A stretch of 64,000 nt of DNA, from the NCBI GenBank assembly GCA_964450405.1, contig CAYVCQ010000009.1, forward strand, positions 75,031 through 139,030, read 5' to 3'. The position numbers and the translations under genes are program-made. Shown here one piece after another: positions 33,821-42,850 of the stretch; position 1 is the first letter of the stretch, and every line of letters starts with the position of its first letter. The DNA comes from WRGT01 sp964450405. GTDB lineage: Bacteria > Spirochaetota > UBA4802 > UBA5550. The notes under the pieces are model-generated. The model worked only from the letters and a program-made list of their open reading frames with translations, was not told where the DNA came from and made no database searches.

Positions 33821-34629
33821 AACTTGGATATATTGATTATCTTAACTGTTATCCCTTTTACCACCATATGTTCCGGAAAGAGCCGCTGGATAATACAGTT
33901 GTACCCCGGTATCCCGGAGAACTTAATCTTTTAATGAAAGAGGGTTCTCTCGATATGAGCCCGATTTCAGCAGGGGCTTATCCCGAGATGCAGGATAGCG
34001 TCGTTCTTCTTCCTGATTTTTGTCTAAGCTCATTAGGCTATGTCCGTTCAGTGGTGCTTCAGAGTAAACTCCCCATTGAAGATCTAAACGGAAAAAAAAT
34101 AGGTCTTACTTCAGCGTCTAAAACGTCAATGGTACTGCTTAAAATTCTGCTGGAAAAATATTATCATCTCAAGCCGGAGTATATTTCATGCACACCGAAT
34201 CCCGATATGGCCAATCTTGATGCGGCGCTTGTAATCGGTAACGAGGCGATGGTGGAGACCGATAGACCGATGCCGTACATTTATGATCTTGGTGACCTCT
34301 GGCTTAGAAAGACCGGATATCCCGTAGTGTTCGCAGTTATTGCTGTTCAGAAGAAAACTGCTTCTGAACATATTGACAAGGTGCGGGAAGTTTCAGATTC
34401 GTTCAGACTCTCTCTTAATGATCTGCGCGACAATAGACCTGATGTAGTAAAATACGCAGGCGAGAAGTATCCGCACATTACATACGATATAGATCACTAC
34501 TACAATCTTCTAAAGTTTGATTTTACTGAAGATCTGAAAAAAGCTCTTCAATTTTACTTTGCAGAGGCTGCTGCGATGGGCTTGCTTGAACCCGTTAAGA
34601 GGATTGAGTATTTAAGAAATAATGAGTAA
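33817..34629 (+). CDS. mqnA: Chorismate dehydratase
   Basis: A 270-residue periplasmic-binding-protein-fold enzyme that dehydrates chorismate to 3-enolpyruvylbenzoate, the first futalosine step. Seen: GYIDYLNCYPFYHHM, GELNLLMKEGSLDMSPIS, GLTSASKTSMVLLKILLEKY and ALVIGNEAMV. The length is usual and there is no signal peptide, so it is cytoplasmic. It is translationally coupled to mqnE and followed by a palindromic repeat, then mqnC. Confidence 0.95.
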   Translation: MKLGYIDYLNCYPFYHHMFRKEPLDNTVVPRYPGELNLLMKEGSLDMSPISAGAYPEMQDSVVLLPDFCLSSLGYVRSVVLQSKLPIEDLNGKKIGLTSASKTSMVLLKILLEKYYHLKPEYISCTPNPDMANLDAALVIGNEAMVETDRPMPYIYDLGDLWLRKTGYPVVFAVIAVQKKTASEHIDKVREVSDSFRLSLNDLRDNRPDVVKYAGEKYPHITYDIDHYYNLLKFDFTEDLKKALQFYFAEAAAMGLLEPVKRIEYLRNNE

Positions 34630-34647
34630 TGTTCAAAACATTATATT

Positions 34648-34797
34648 GGGGGCTGTCTTAAAATTAGTATCTCCTCTCCCTTGATGGGAGGGGCGGGGGA
34701 GGGTGATTTACAAGTCCTGATTAAATCATGAACTATATCACCCCCACCTAACCTCCCCCGTCAAGGGGGAGGGATTTACGGACATTGAGACAACCCC
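34648..34797. repeat. 150-bp inverted-repeat element between mqnA and mqnC
   Basis: Long arms pair over about 60 bases: GGGGGCTGTCT..., CCTCTCCCTTGATGGGAGGGG, GGGGGAGGGTGAT on the left against ATCACCCCCACC, CCTCCCCCGTCAAGGGGGAG, GAGACAACCCC on the right. It is a member of the GC-armed family with a longer stem, and could act as an RNA hairpin that reduces read-through from mqnEA into mqnC. Confidence 0.75.
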
Positions 34798-34834
34798 ATG
34801 GTATTGGACTTTACGTGGGATAAAGGAAATTTCT

Positions 34835-35911
34835 ATGATAAATAAAGAAGACTTAAAAGATAAAATAAAAGCAGGTAAAAGAATAACTTCTGAAGAGGGT
34901 GAATCTCTATTTGACTGGGATATTGTTGAGCTTGGCGCAATGGGTGATCTTCGTAGAAAGATGATCTACCCTGATGAAACAGCCGGTTTCATTATTGACA
35001 GGATAATCAATTATACAAATATCTGTGAGGCTCAGTGCAGATTCTGTGCATATCATTCAAGAGCGGGGAGAATCGATCCATATAATCTTCAGCTTGATGA
35101 AATTTTAGAAAAGATTCAGGAATTGAATAATATCAGCGGTTTGCAGGTTATGCTGCAGGGGGGACTTCATCCCGATGCGACACTTGAATTTTATGTGCAG
35201 ATGGTATCAGCAATAAGAAAACGTTTTCCGGATATATACCTTCACTCTTTTTCACCTTCAGAGATAGTTCATATCTCCGCAAAGAGCGGACTATCATATG
35301 AGGAGATACTCAAAGCACTGAAAGATGCAGGACTTAATTCAATACCCGGAGCATCGGATCTCCTTGTTGACAGAATAAGAAACATCGTGAGTCCTAAAAA
35401 GAGTACAACAGAACAGTGGTGTAATGTAATGAGGGCTCTGAAGGTAAACGGTATGGGCTCAACAGCTACGATGACTTACGGCATGGGAGAGACAAATGCA
35501 GAGAGGATTGAACATCTGAATGTAATCCGCTCAATACAGGACGAAACCGGAATACTCCGCGCGTTTATTCCATGGTCATTCTCTCCGAAAAATACAGACA
35601 TGGAACATATAGTTCCGGCAACCGGAGTTGACTATCTTAAAATGGTGGCAATTGCCCGTATATTTCTCGATAACATTAAGTATATCCAGGCCGGTTGGCT
35701 CACAGAAGGGCTTAAGCTCGCTCAGATTGCTCTTGCTATGGGTGCTAACGACATGGGTGGTGTTCTCATGGAAGAGGTCGTTGTGAAAGCAACCGGTGTC
35801 GAAACTTCAACGAACATGAAAGAACTTATTGAAATTATAAAAAATTCCGGAAAGGAGCCGGTTCTTCGCGACTCGGAGTATCGGATTGTTCAAAGATTTG
35901 ACCAGGATTAA
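34835..35911 (+). CDS. mqnC: Cyclic dehypoxanthinyl futalosine synthase (radical SAM)
   Basis: A 358-residue radical SAM enzyme that cyclises dehypoxanthine futalosine. Seen: RIINYTNICEAQCRFCAYHS (CxxxCxxC), LQVMLQGGLHPDATLEFYVQ, LNSIPGASDLLVDRIRNIVS, STATMTYGMGETNAERIEHL and FIPWSFSPKNTDMEH, all typical of MqnC and distinct from the mqnE gene upstream. Start at ATG with AAAGGAAA. It ends in a convergent hairpin region shared with mqnB. Confidence 0.95.
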   Translation: MINKEDLKDKIKAGKRITSEEGESLFDWDIVELGAMGDLRRKMIYPDETAGFIIDRIINYTNICEAQCRFCAYHSRAGRIDPYNLQLDEILEKIQELNNISGLQVMLQGGLHPDATLEFYVQMVSAIRKRFPDIYLHSFSPSEIVHISAKSGLSYEEILKALKDAGLNSIPGASDLLVDRIRNIVSPKKSTTEQWCNVMRALKVNGMGSTATMTYGMGETNAERIEHLNVIRSIQDETGILRAFIPWSFSPKNTDMEHIVPATGVDYLKMVAIARIFLDNIKYIQAGWLTEGLKLAQIALAMGANDMGGVLMEEVVVKATGVETSTNMKELIEIIKNSGKEPVLRDSEYRIVQRFDQD

Positions 35912-36059
35912 ATGATTTAGTGATTATCAGGATTTTGTAAAAAGTAAAAAAATGAATAATAGCTTAAACATTTCTTTATTGGTTTTTTACAATCTCAACT
36001 GGAGGATAGGGGAAAGTAGTATTAAATTAAATATTGGCGATAATCCCCTCTCTTTTGAA

Positions 36060-36088
36060 AGAAGATGTTAGTGGGATGAACATCTTCT
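36060..36088. terminator. Hairpin between convergent mqnC and mqnB
   Basis: AGAAGATGTT (36060-36069) and AACATCTTCT (36079-36088) form a perfect 10-bp stem just beyond the mqnB stop. It could end transcription from both sides; the T-run is short. The rest of 35912-36059 holds nothing seen. Confidence 0.55.
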
Positions 36089-36090
36089 AT

Positions 36091-36702
36091 TTAAGATAGA
36101 AAATTTGTAATAAAGAATTGAGAAAGTAAATCTCGTGTGTTCTTAATATTTTCTATAATCTGATTATCCACAGTATGAGCCGGAGTATCTGTAACGATCT
36201 TGAACAGATAGTTTTTAACTTTAAATGTTCTGCATGCCTGGACAAAGCCGGCGCCTTCCATGTCGACAAGCGAAGCGAGTTTTCCAACTTTTTCTCTCTC
36301 CTCCGATGAAACAACAGCTACATCCTGAGTGGCAAGAGTTACCGTCTTGTAACCTGTGAGAGTCTCCGGTTTTAAATATCTCGGCTTTGATCCAATCAGG
36401 GTGGGCCGGTCGTAATCTATCACTGAGTCTATGTGCAGAATATCTCCTAGGTTAAAACTCTCCGAAGTCGAACCTGCGGCGCCAATGTTGTACATAATTT
36501 CTACTTTATATTTCGTAATTAAATATGTTGCCGCAATGGCGGCGCTTGCTTTACCTATTCCTGATAAAATAAGATAAACTGATTCGTGCTGATAAAGAGG
36601 CAGGGGTTTTTCCTCTATGCAGGTGAAAAGTCCGGAATCAATAAATGGCGCTGCTTCGAGGCGTGTTGCTATTACAATTCCTGTTGCTGTACCGCCGTTC
36701 AT
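36091..36702 (-). CDS. mqnB: Futalosine hydrolase (nucleosidase)
   Basis: A 203-residue nucleosidase of the PNP/UDP superfamily: GIVIATRLEAAPFI, LILSGIGKASAAIAA, MYNIGAAGSTS, VDMEGAGFVQAC (ribose-binding Met-Glu) and IVTDTPAH with the catalytic Asp. Such enzymes remove the base from futalosine, aminofutalosine or methylthioadenosine. The gene overlaps mqnD by four bases, which supports the futalosine role. With an MqnE-type synthase present the real substrate is likely aminofutalosine, and activity on methylthioadenosine or adenosylhomocysteine may also exist. At 203 residues it is short for the family. Confidence 0.88.
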   Translation of the reverse strand: MNGGTATGIVIATRLEAAPFIDSGLFTCIEEKPLPLYQHESVYLILSGIGKASAAIAATYLITKYKVEIMYNIGAAGSTSESFNLGDILHIDSVIDYDRPTLIGSKPRYLKPETLTGYKTVTLATQDVAVVSSEEREKVGKLASLVDMEGAGFVQACRTFKVKNYLFKIVTDTPAHTVDNQIIENIKNTRDLLSQFFITNFLS

Positions 36703-37502
36703 GATATGATTTGTCTCTCTATTGCCATCTCTTCAAGTTTTTTTACAGCTTTATGTCCCGCTTCTCCGAGGTCGATTGTGAAATCGTTCACATAAAGTTT
36801 AATGTGGTTTTCGATCACTTCATCATCAAGCTCCTGAGAGTACCTTTTGATGAACTCTTCCGAAGCGTCGGGATTTTTGAGCGCATACTGAACTGATGAT
36901 TTTAAAATTGCATTGAGTTCATTTTTCTCATCTTTTGTGAAGCGGTCATTTTTGATTGCTATGCATCCAAGCGGTATAGGGTATGATGTTTCTTTCTCCC
37001 ACCATTCTCCAAGGTCAACAATTGAACTGAGTCCGAAATTTTGATAAACAAATCTTCCTTCGTGTATAATCAATCCGGCATCATATGTTCCGTTTTGAAC
37101 TCCAGTCATTATACGGTCAAACCTTGTGGGAATAATATTTGTTATATCGGGATTCCAGAGTCTCAGGAGCATATAGGCAGTAGTGTATTCACCGGGAATA
37201 GCAATTTTCATATCTTCAATTGATTTATCAGAATCAGCCTTAACCAGAAGCGGACCGCATCCGAAACCGAGAGCTGATCCTGAATTGAGCAGATCATACT
37301 TATTTTTAAGATAGAGGTAAGCGTGAAATGACAGCTTGGTAATATCAAATCTGCCGGTGAAGGCAGAATCATTCAGAGTTTCAACATCATGAAGGTGAGT
37401 GACAAATTCGTAATCTCCTGTATCAACAAGACCGTGAAGCATTGCGTGAAAAATAAAAGTGTCGTTCGGGCAAGGTGAAAAAGCTATGTTTACAGTTCTC
37501 AT
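36699..37502 (-). CDS. mqnD: 1,4-dihydroxy-6-naphthoate synthase
   Basis: A 267-residue enzyme with the same binding-protein fold as MqnA. Seen: IAFSPCPNDTFIFHAMLHGL, DVETLNDSAFTGRFDITKLS, GFGCGPLLV, AIPGEYTTAYMLLRLWNP, AGLIIHEGRFVY and WWEKETSYPIPLGCIAI. It converts cyclic dehypoxanthinyl futalosine to dihydroxynaphthoate. It lies 18 bases after the stop of the large kinase and overlaps mqnB by four bases, so kinase-mqnD-mqnB form one minus-strand transcript. Confidence 0.95.
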   Translation of the reverse strand: MRTVNIAFSPCPNDTFIFHAMLHGLVDTGDYEFVTHLHDVETLNDSAFTGRFDITKLSFHAYLYLKNKYDLLNSGSALGFGCGPLLVKADSDKSIEDMKIAIPGEYTTAYMLLRLWNPDITNIIPTRFDRIMTGVQNGTYDAGLIIHEGRFVYQNFGLSSIVDLGEWWEKETSYPIPLGCIAIKNDRFTKDEKNELNAILKSSVQYALKNPDASEEFIKRYSQELDDEVIENHIKLYVNDFTIDLGEAGHKAVKKLEEMAIERQIIS

Positions 37503-37520
37503 TATTTCTACTCTGGATAT

Positions 37521-40500
37521 TTATAATATATCTGTTACAACAACAGTAAGGTCATCTTCAAATAAACCCTTATTTCCGGACCACTCTTCAAGATGAGTCT
37601 TTATACCGTGTGTAAACGTTGCAGCATTTTTATCTGCATTATTTTTTACATACTCATGGAATCTTTCATCTCCGAAATACTCTCCCGACACATTCCTGGT
37701 CTCGGTAACACAGTCTGTATAAAGTATTACTCTGTCTCCAGGTTCAATATCAATTTCAATTAGTTCACAGCTGACAATGGGGAAGACTCCAAGTATCTTG
37801 CCTCTGGACTTTATTGTTACTATTTCGAGGGTATTTTTTTTCAGAATGATTAGAGGACTATGACCTGCGTTAGAGTGAACAAGTTTCATCCGGTCAAGGT
37901 CTATGTAAATATAACTTGCAGCTACAAAATGAGTTTCACATTTACCATAGAGAGTATTGTGTATATTCATCAGAAGTTTATCAGGCTGATCATAAAGCAG
38001 AGCCTGCATATAGAAAGCAATTTTAACCATGGATGCAATTAGTGAAGCAGGGATTCCATGTCCCGATACATCTGCTACAAGTATTCCAATCCTTCTGGTA
38101 TCTGTATAATGGTAATCGTAAAAATCTCCACCTATAAGATCCATCGGTTTGTATGACACCTGTATATCAAGACCCGGGAGATCGGGTAGTTTGTCTGGAA
38201 GAATTGAATATTGAATTCTTCTGGCTATCTCAAGTTCTTTGTGCAGACTGTCGAGTCTGTTGTTTTTGCGTACAGCTTCTTTCAAAGTAAGAAGCATATC
38301 AACGCGGGCTATGAGTTCTCTCTTGTCAAAAGGTTTTGAAAGATAGTCATTTGCTCCTGCTTCAAATCCTGCAACTATATCCTGTATCTGATTTTTTGCA
38401 GTGAGGAGCAGCACCGGCAGCTGATAGAGAGAAAAGCGTTCTCTGATAATGCTGCATACATTGAAGCCTGTCATTCTAGGCATCATTATATCAAGTATAA
38501 CCAGGTCCGGAACAGTTTTGTTCTGAATAATGTTTATTGCATCCATTCCGTTTTCAGCAGTTATAATATTGTATCCTTCAAGTTTAAGCTGGTTGACAAG
38601 TACCTGGACATTTACCGGTTCGTCATCGACAATAAGTATAGTTGCATTGTTAGATGCTTTGTGTTTTAAACTTTTGTCTGCGATGTATTGTATATCACTT
38701 TCTTTAAGGAGCATTCCGCCGGATTTATACATGTCATCAAGGTATGATTTAGGTTGAGTCTTCATCTGGTTAAGTGCAGAATTTGATGTTGTGGGTATTG
38801 TGAATTTGAAGACCGAACCTGAGCCCTGTCTTGAAGTGACACTTATAATTCCGCCGTGAAGTTCAACAAGATTTTTTGTAATAGCAAGACCAAGTCCTGT
38901 CCCGCCGTAACTTCTGGTATTAGTTGTGTCCACTTGTTTGAAATATTCAAATATATCTTCAAACTTTTCTTCGGGGATCCCAATACCTGTGTCAGCAATG
39001 GAGATTTCCATTTCAGTATCAGAAAGGGATGCCGAAACAGTAATTGTACCTGAATCTGTAAATTTTACAGCGTTACCGATTAAATTGTACAATATCTGCT
39101 GAATTCTGTTCTCATCAGCAAAAGCCGGAGGCATCTCGGAATTAATCTTGTTTATAATTTTTACAGATTTACTTCCGATGACCGGTATTAGGAGAGTGGA
39201 CACAAGCTCTGTAATCTGTCTCATGTCTATTGCTTTCTTGTGAAGAACAATATCATTGTTCTTCATTTTTGAAAAATCCAGTATGTCATTTACAAGATGA
39301 GATAGTCTTTTCCCGCTGAACACAATCATTTGTAGATTTGATTTCTGGTCATCGTTTAAACTGCCGGCAGCTCCATCGATCAGTGATTCGGCAATTCCGA
39401 TTATGCCGGTCAGTGGTGTCTTCAGTTCGTGAGAGGTGTTGGCAAGAAAGTCATCTTTAAGTCTATTGGCTTTTTTTAGATCGTCATTTGTCGAAGTTAT
39501 TTCGACGTATGCTTTTTTAAGATTCCCCACCATGCTGTTGAAAGTATCAGCAAGGACACCGAATTCATCTGTTCTTTGAATGTTTATTTTACAGTCGAGG
39601 TTGCCGTCACTGACATTTTTTGCACCACGGGTAAGTTTTCTTATGGGGATTATAATATATTCAGCAAGTATCAGAGTAAGAATAATAGTTAATAAAAAAG
39701 CAGCAAGAGATGCCAGGACACAGATTATTACGATCGATCTTTTAAAGTTTGAAACCTCACCCTGAAAAATTTCAATAACAACAAGTCCATTTGCCACACC
39801 CTTACTGTCAGTTATTATACCATAAACTGTTGAAGTGTTTTCTCCATAGATGCTTGTCTTTATATCTCTTCTTACAATTGTATTTCTCTGGCTTTCTATT
39901 ATCCTTTTACATCTTTCAACTACATCTTTAGATTCTACGTAAAGCTCGCCCGGGATACTTTGTGATTCACCTTTTGCAGTGAATACGCAATATAGGCCGA
40001 CCTGATTGTCTCCAATATCTGTTTTTGAAGATAGTATCCGATTGCTGATGCTCAGCTGTTTTCCATTAACCTCGAGAGTAAGAGGGGATCTTGAAACAAT
40101 TCTGGCCAGTTCCTTATCGCCAAGATAAAGTGTTCCGTTTTCATTTATTTTCAGCAGATACTTCTTATCGCCAATATGTATTACAAAATCCTTTTTATAT
40201 AGAACTTCATCATACTTAATTGTGATTTCATCATCCTTCCCGATGGATAGTGCTAATCCGAAGAATTCTGTTGTAATCCAGATAGTGTCAGTTTTCATAA
40301 TATCTGAATCGATGATGTAAGTCAGTTTATCATTTTTCCGATCGTAGTTTATTGTAAAAAGATAACTTATATAATCTTCGTGGAGTCTGATTTTATTCAG
40401 ATAATTAAGATATCGTTTATACTCACTGTCTTTACTTGAATTAAGTGTAGTGAGTGTTTTATGTTTTTCACCATCAATAGAAAGTGCAATTGAGCGCGCA

Positions 40501-40640
40501 AGGGACTCTTTACTGTCGAGGAATGACTGGTAATATAATTCTCCTACATAAACGTAGAGGGTAACCCCGAGAGATACTGCAATTATCAGATCGGTAATTA
40601 TCGAATAAAGAATAATCTTCTTTTTCAGGTTTATTTTCAT
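37521..40640 (-). CDS. Hybrid histidine kinase with receiver and SpoIIE phosphatase
   Basis: A 1039-residue membrane protein. Order: helix at about 8-32; extracytoplasmic region to about 300; helix about 300-325; HAMP to about 375; HisKA with phospho-His404 (NTSHELKTPLTGI); HATPase with N-box (NRIQQILYNLIGNAVKF), ADTGIGIPEEKF and YGGTGLGLAI; receiver with Asp717 (LVILDIMMPRMTG) and ANDYLSKPF; C-terminal PP2C/SpoIIE phosphatase from about 830 (ARRIQYSILPDKLPDLPGLD, MDLIGGDFYDY, LVADVSGHGIPASL, ILYTDCVTET). The phosphatase would act on a phospho-Ser/Thr anti-sigma-antagonist-type protein, controlled by the internal receiver. All catalytic residues appear intact. It heads a transcript with mqnD-mqnB, an unusual link. 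Confidence 0.93.
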   Translation of the reverse strand: MKINLKKKIILYSIITDLIIAVSLGVTLYVYVGELYYQSFLDSKESLARSIALSIDGEKHKTLTTLNSSKDSEYKRYLNYLNKIRLHEDYISYLFTINYDRKNDKLTYIIDSDIMKTDTIWITTEFFGLALSIGKDDEITIKYDEVLYKKDFVIHIGDKKYLLKINENGTLYLGDKELARIVSRSPLTLEVNGKQLSISNRILSSKTDIGDNQVGLYCVFTAKGESQSIPGELYVESKDVVERCKRIIESQRNTIVRRDIKTSIYGENTSTVYGIITDSKGVANGLVVIEIFQGEVSNFKRSIVIICVLASLAAFLLTIILTLILAEYIIIPIRKLTRGAKNVSDGNLDCKINIQRTDEFGVLADTFNSMVGNLKKAYVEITSTNDDLKKANRLKDDFLANTSHELKTPLTGIIGIAESLIDGAAGSLNDDQKSNLQMIVFSGKRLSHLVNDILDFSKMKNNDIVLHKKAIDMRQITELVSTLLIPVIGSKSVKIINKINSEMPPAFADENRIQQILYNLIGNAVKFTDSGTITVSASLSDTEMEISIADTGIGIPEEKFEDIFEYFKQVDTTNTRSYGGTGLGLAITKNLVELHGGIISVTSRQGSGSVFKFTIPTTSNSALNQMKTQPKSYLDDMYKSGGMLLKESDIQYIADKSLKHKASNNATILIVDDEPVNVQVLVNQLKLEGYNIITAENGMDAINIIQNKTVPDLVILDIMMPRMTGFNVCSIIRERFSLYQLPVLLLTAKNQIQDIVAGFEAGANDYLSKPFDKRELIARVDMLLTLKEAVRKNNRLDSLHKELEIARRIQYSILPDKLPDLPGLDIQVSYKPMDLIGGDFYDYHYTDTRRIGILVADVSGHGIPASLIASMVKIAFYMQALLYDQPDKLLMNIHNTLYGKCETHFVAASYIYIDLDRMKLVHSNAGHSPLIILKKNTLEIVTIKSRGKILGVFPIVSCELIEIDIEPGDRVILYTDCVTETRNVSGEYFGDERFHEYVKNNADKNAATFTHGIKTHLEEWSGNKGLFEDDLTVVVTDIL

Positions 40641-40783
40641 ATAAAATAAAATACTCCAGTCATCTTTTCAGAACGCAATTTTAATGTAATGCTAATAATA
40701 TCATTTTAAAATAACGGGATGTCAATATAAAAAATTTATAATTATCGGGATGATTATAAATGTTGGACAATCTAATAAGTCTC

Positions 40784-40813
40784 ATCTCCCCACTCCCGGA
40801 GGGAGAGGGAGGA
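40784..40813. repeat. GC-armed repeat fragment
   Basis: ATCTCCCCACTCCCGGAGGG and on is a partial copy of the CCCCC/GGGGG family, in the gap between the kinase gene and the enoyl-CoA isomerase gene. Confidence 0.5.
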
Positions 40814-40847
40814 GTAAAACTTCATTTGATACAGTCTCTATTTTTTC

Positions 40848-41666
40848 TCAGGTTCCCGAAAATACAGGTTTCTTTTTCTGGGCAAATGACTGAAATGCCT
40901 CTATTAAATCGTTTGATGGAATTGTGTAATTGCTGACCGCTGCATTAAATTTCAATGAATCATCGATCGATTTGCCTATACCATACTTTAATACAGTTTT
41001 GGATGCCTGTACTGCAAGAGGTGAGTTATCGGCAATTTCCTGCGCCATTTTTTCAGCTCCGGCAAGGAGTTCGTCGTAGTTTTCATATATTTTATTTACA
41101 AGATTTATCTCTTTTGCGCGTTCCGCATCGATATTTGCCGCTGTGAAAGCAAGTTCTCTTGCAACGCCCTGACCGACAATTTGAGGAATTCTCTGAAGTA
41201 CTCCAACATCGGCAACAAATCCGATAGCTGCCTCTCTTAAGGAGAATATCGCATCTCTTGTACAAAGTCTGATATCACATGCAGTAACAACATCAAGTCC
41301 GCCGCCGATACAATGAGAATGAATTGCGGCAATTACAGGTTTTCTGCAGTTTTCCATAGCCGAAATTCCATCCTGCAGAGAGAGAATCTTTTCAAAAAAT
41401 TTTCTCTTAATCCCTCCATATTGCTGCTTTTCCATAAGTTCACTGAATAGTGGAACCATGCTTGGAAGGTCAATCCCTGCGGAGAAACATGATCCTTTCC
41501 CCGCCATTATTATAACACGGATTTCATCATCTTCATCAAGTTCTTTGAATATTGGAATTGTCTCAGTCCATGCCGGAGGATTCATGCTGTTCTTTTTTTC
41601 CGGTCTGTTAAGCCAGACCCAGGCGATCTGGCCCTTTTTTTCTACAGAATAAAATTCGTAACTCAT
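40848..41666 (-). CDS. Dienoyl-CoA isomerase-like crotonase
   Basis: A 272-residue crotonase-family enzyme. Oxyanion-hole motifs: GSCFSAGIDL and HCIGGGLDVVTACDIRL. The three acidic residues of delta3,5-delta2,4-dienoyl-CoA isomerase are present with the same spacing as in the mammalian enzyme: Asp in GGGLD (about 125), Glu in LREAA (about 145) and Asp in FVADVG (about 153), the last diagnostic for this activity. It would move double bonds when polyunsaturated fatty acids are degraded. No other beta-oxidation gene lies next to it, so plain enoyl-CoA hydratase activity cannot be excluded. Confidence 0.85.
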   Translation of the reverse strand: MSYEFYSVEKKGQIAWVWLNRPEKKNSMNPPAWTETIPIFKELDEDDEIRVIIMAGKGSCFSAGIDLPSMVPLFSELMEKQQYGGIKRKFFEKILSLQDGISAMENCRKPVIAAIHSHCIGGGLDVVTACDIRLCTRDAIFSLREAAIGFVADVGVLQRIPQIVGQGVARELAFTAANIDAERAKEINLVNKIYENYDELLAGAEKMAQEIADNSPLAVQASKTVLKYGIGKSIDDSLKFNAAVSNYTIPSNDLIEAFQSFAQKKKPVFSGT

Positions 41667-41690
41667 AAAGTTTTCTCCTTATTATTAAGT

Positions 41691-41798
41691 ATTTGTCATT
41701 CCGGTTTTGCAGCTTCAATTCTTGCAAATACCGGAATCTCATGATTAATCTGGCGTATGAGATACCGGCATTACGTTACACTTCAGCCGGTATGACAG
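41691..41798 (-). repeat. TGTCATTCCGG-ended element, left copy flanking yciB
   Basis: A 108-base element with TGTCATTCCGG at one end and CCGGTATGACA at the other (inverted ends). Its reverse complement matches 42705-42811 at about 100 of 108 positions, so the two copies are in opposite orientation on either side of yciB. Confidence 0.9.
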
Positions 41799-41881
41799 TT
41801 AGTAAACTTTCTGGTCAGCCTCAGGGACTTAGGCATTTAGCTTCATCACCCCGGTGATTTAAAGTTTAAATATTCCGCTGC

Positions 41882-42427
41882 TCAATCAGTTTTTTCTGAT
41901 GTTTCTTTTATGTGCGGAGCAAGAATCAAACTTTGGATTATCACAAAAATCAGCATAAATCCAAGAATACCAAACAGTTTAAAATTTACCCATACATTAG
42001 TTGAAAAGTGATATGCAATGTAAATATTAACAAAACCTACTGCTGTAAAAAATACGGCCCATATGAGGTTAAGCCTCTCCCATATGTGCAAAGGAACTTC
42101 GATCTGTTTCTGAAGCATGGACTGAACAAAGTTTTTATTAAAGCCGTAGCGTCCGATGAGGAGTACACTGGCAAAAATCCAGTATAGTACAGAAGGTTTC
42201 CATTTAATAAAAAGTTCATTGTGAACTAAAAGCGTAGCGCCTCCGAAGAAGATTATTACAACTAGACTTATGATCATCGGCTTTTCAACTTTTTTGTTTT
42301 TAATATATGCAAAGGTTATCTGTATGATGCTGGCAGCTATGGCAACTGCAGTAGCAACGTAGATATCTTTAAGTTTAAAAGCTGTAAAAAAAAGAATTAT
42401 AGGGAACATCTCAAATAAAAATTTCAT
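41882..42427 (-). CDS. yciB: YciB/septation protein A-like membrane protein
   Basis: A 181-residue inner-membrane protein with about five helices and the family pattern FLFEMFPIILFFTAFKLKDI, KWKPSVLYWIFASVLLIGRY, WERLNLIWAVFFTAVGFVNI and VWVNFKLFGILGFMLIFVII. Members have been tied to cell-envelope integrity and septation in proteobacteria, and are otherwise little understood. Typical length. It sits alone between two inverted copies of a 108-bp repeat, so it may have arrived or can be inverted as a unit; its composition is like the neighbours. Confidence 0.87.
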   Translation of the reverse strand: MKFLFEMFPIILFFTAFKLKDIYVATAVAIAASIIQITFAYIKNKKVEKPMIISLVVIIFFGGATLLVHNELFIKWKPSVLYWIFASVLLIGRYGFNKNFVQSMLQKQIEVPLHIWERLNLIWAVFFTAVGFVNIYIAYHFSTNVWVNFKLFGILGFMLIFVIIQSLILAPHIKETSEKTD

Positions 42428-42704
42428 CTTATCTCCGGTGAATTTTTGCAGCTGCTTGAAAACCTCTGGTAATTTCGTTTCCCTCGAGCTGAAGGCAGGG
42501 GGATATAAATTTCACAGCCGGTTCTTTAAGCAGATACGAATTTTCAGTTAAATTATACTTCCGGAATTTCCCGGAATCGGGTAAATGATGAAAAATGAGT
42601 GCTAAAAAGCAAGAAAGATTTCGCAGAAAAATCTGTTTTTCAAAGGTGAAATTATTGCAGTATTATGATGGATTACCTGTTTCTGACCCAAAAGTTTTCT
42701 CATT

Positions 42705-42811
42705 GTCATACCGGCTGAAGTGTAACGTAATGCCGGTATCTCATCCACCAGATTTAATTGGGAGATTCCGGTATTTGCAAGTATTGAAGCTGCAAAACCG
42801 GAATGACAAAT
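42705..42811 (+). repeat. TGTCATTCCGG-ended element, right copy flanking yciB
   Basis: Inverted partner of 41691-41798. The outer halves are identical and the differences cluster in the middle (around 42743-42762). Short internal CCGG pairs allow each copy to fold on itself. Upstream, 42428-42704 has no gene; near 42478-42500 it holds a remnant of the TTCCCTC/CTTCGGC hairpin family. Confidence 0.9.
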
Positions 42812-42850
42812 GCTAAAATAGAAATTTTTAAGTCAGTCCCTGGTAATCCC

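Noticed and set aside
34648..34797. Riboswitch or attenuator specific to mqnC
   Set aside because: Its GC-armed sequence matches a dispersed repeat family, and no ligand-binding core was seen.
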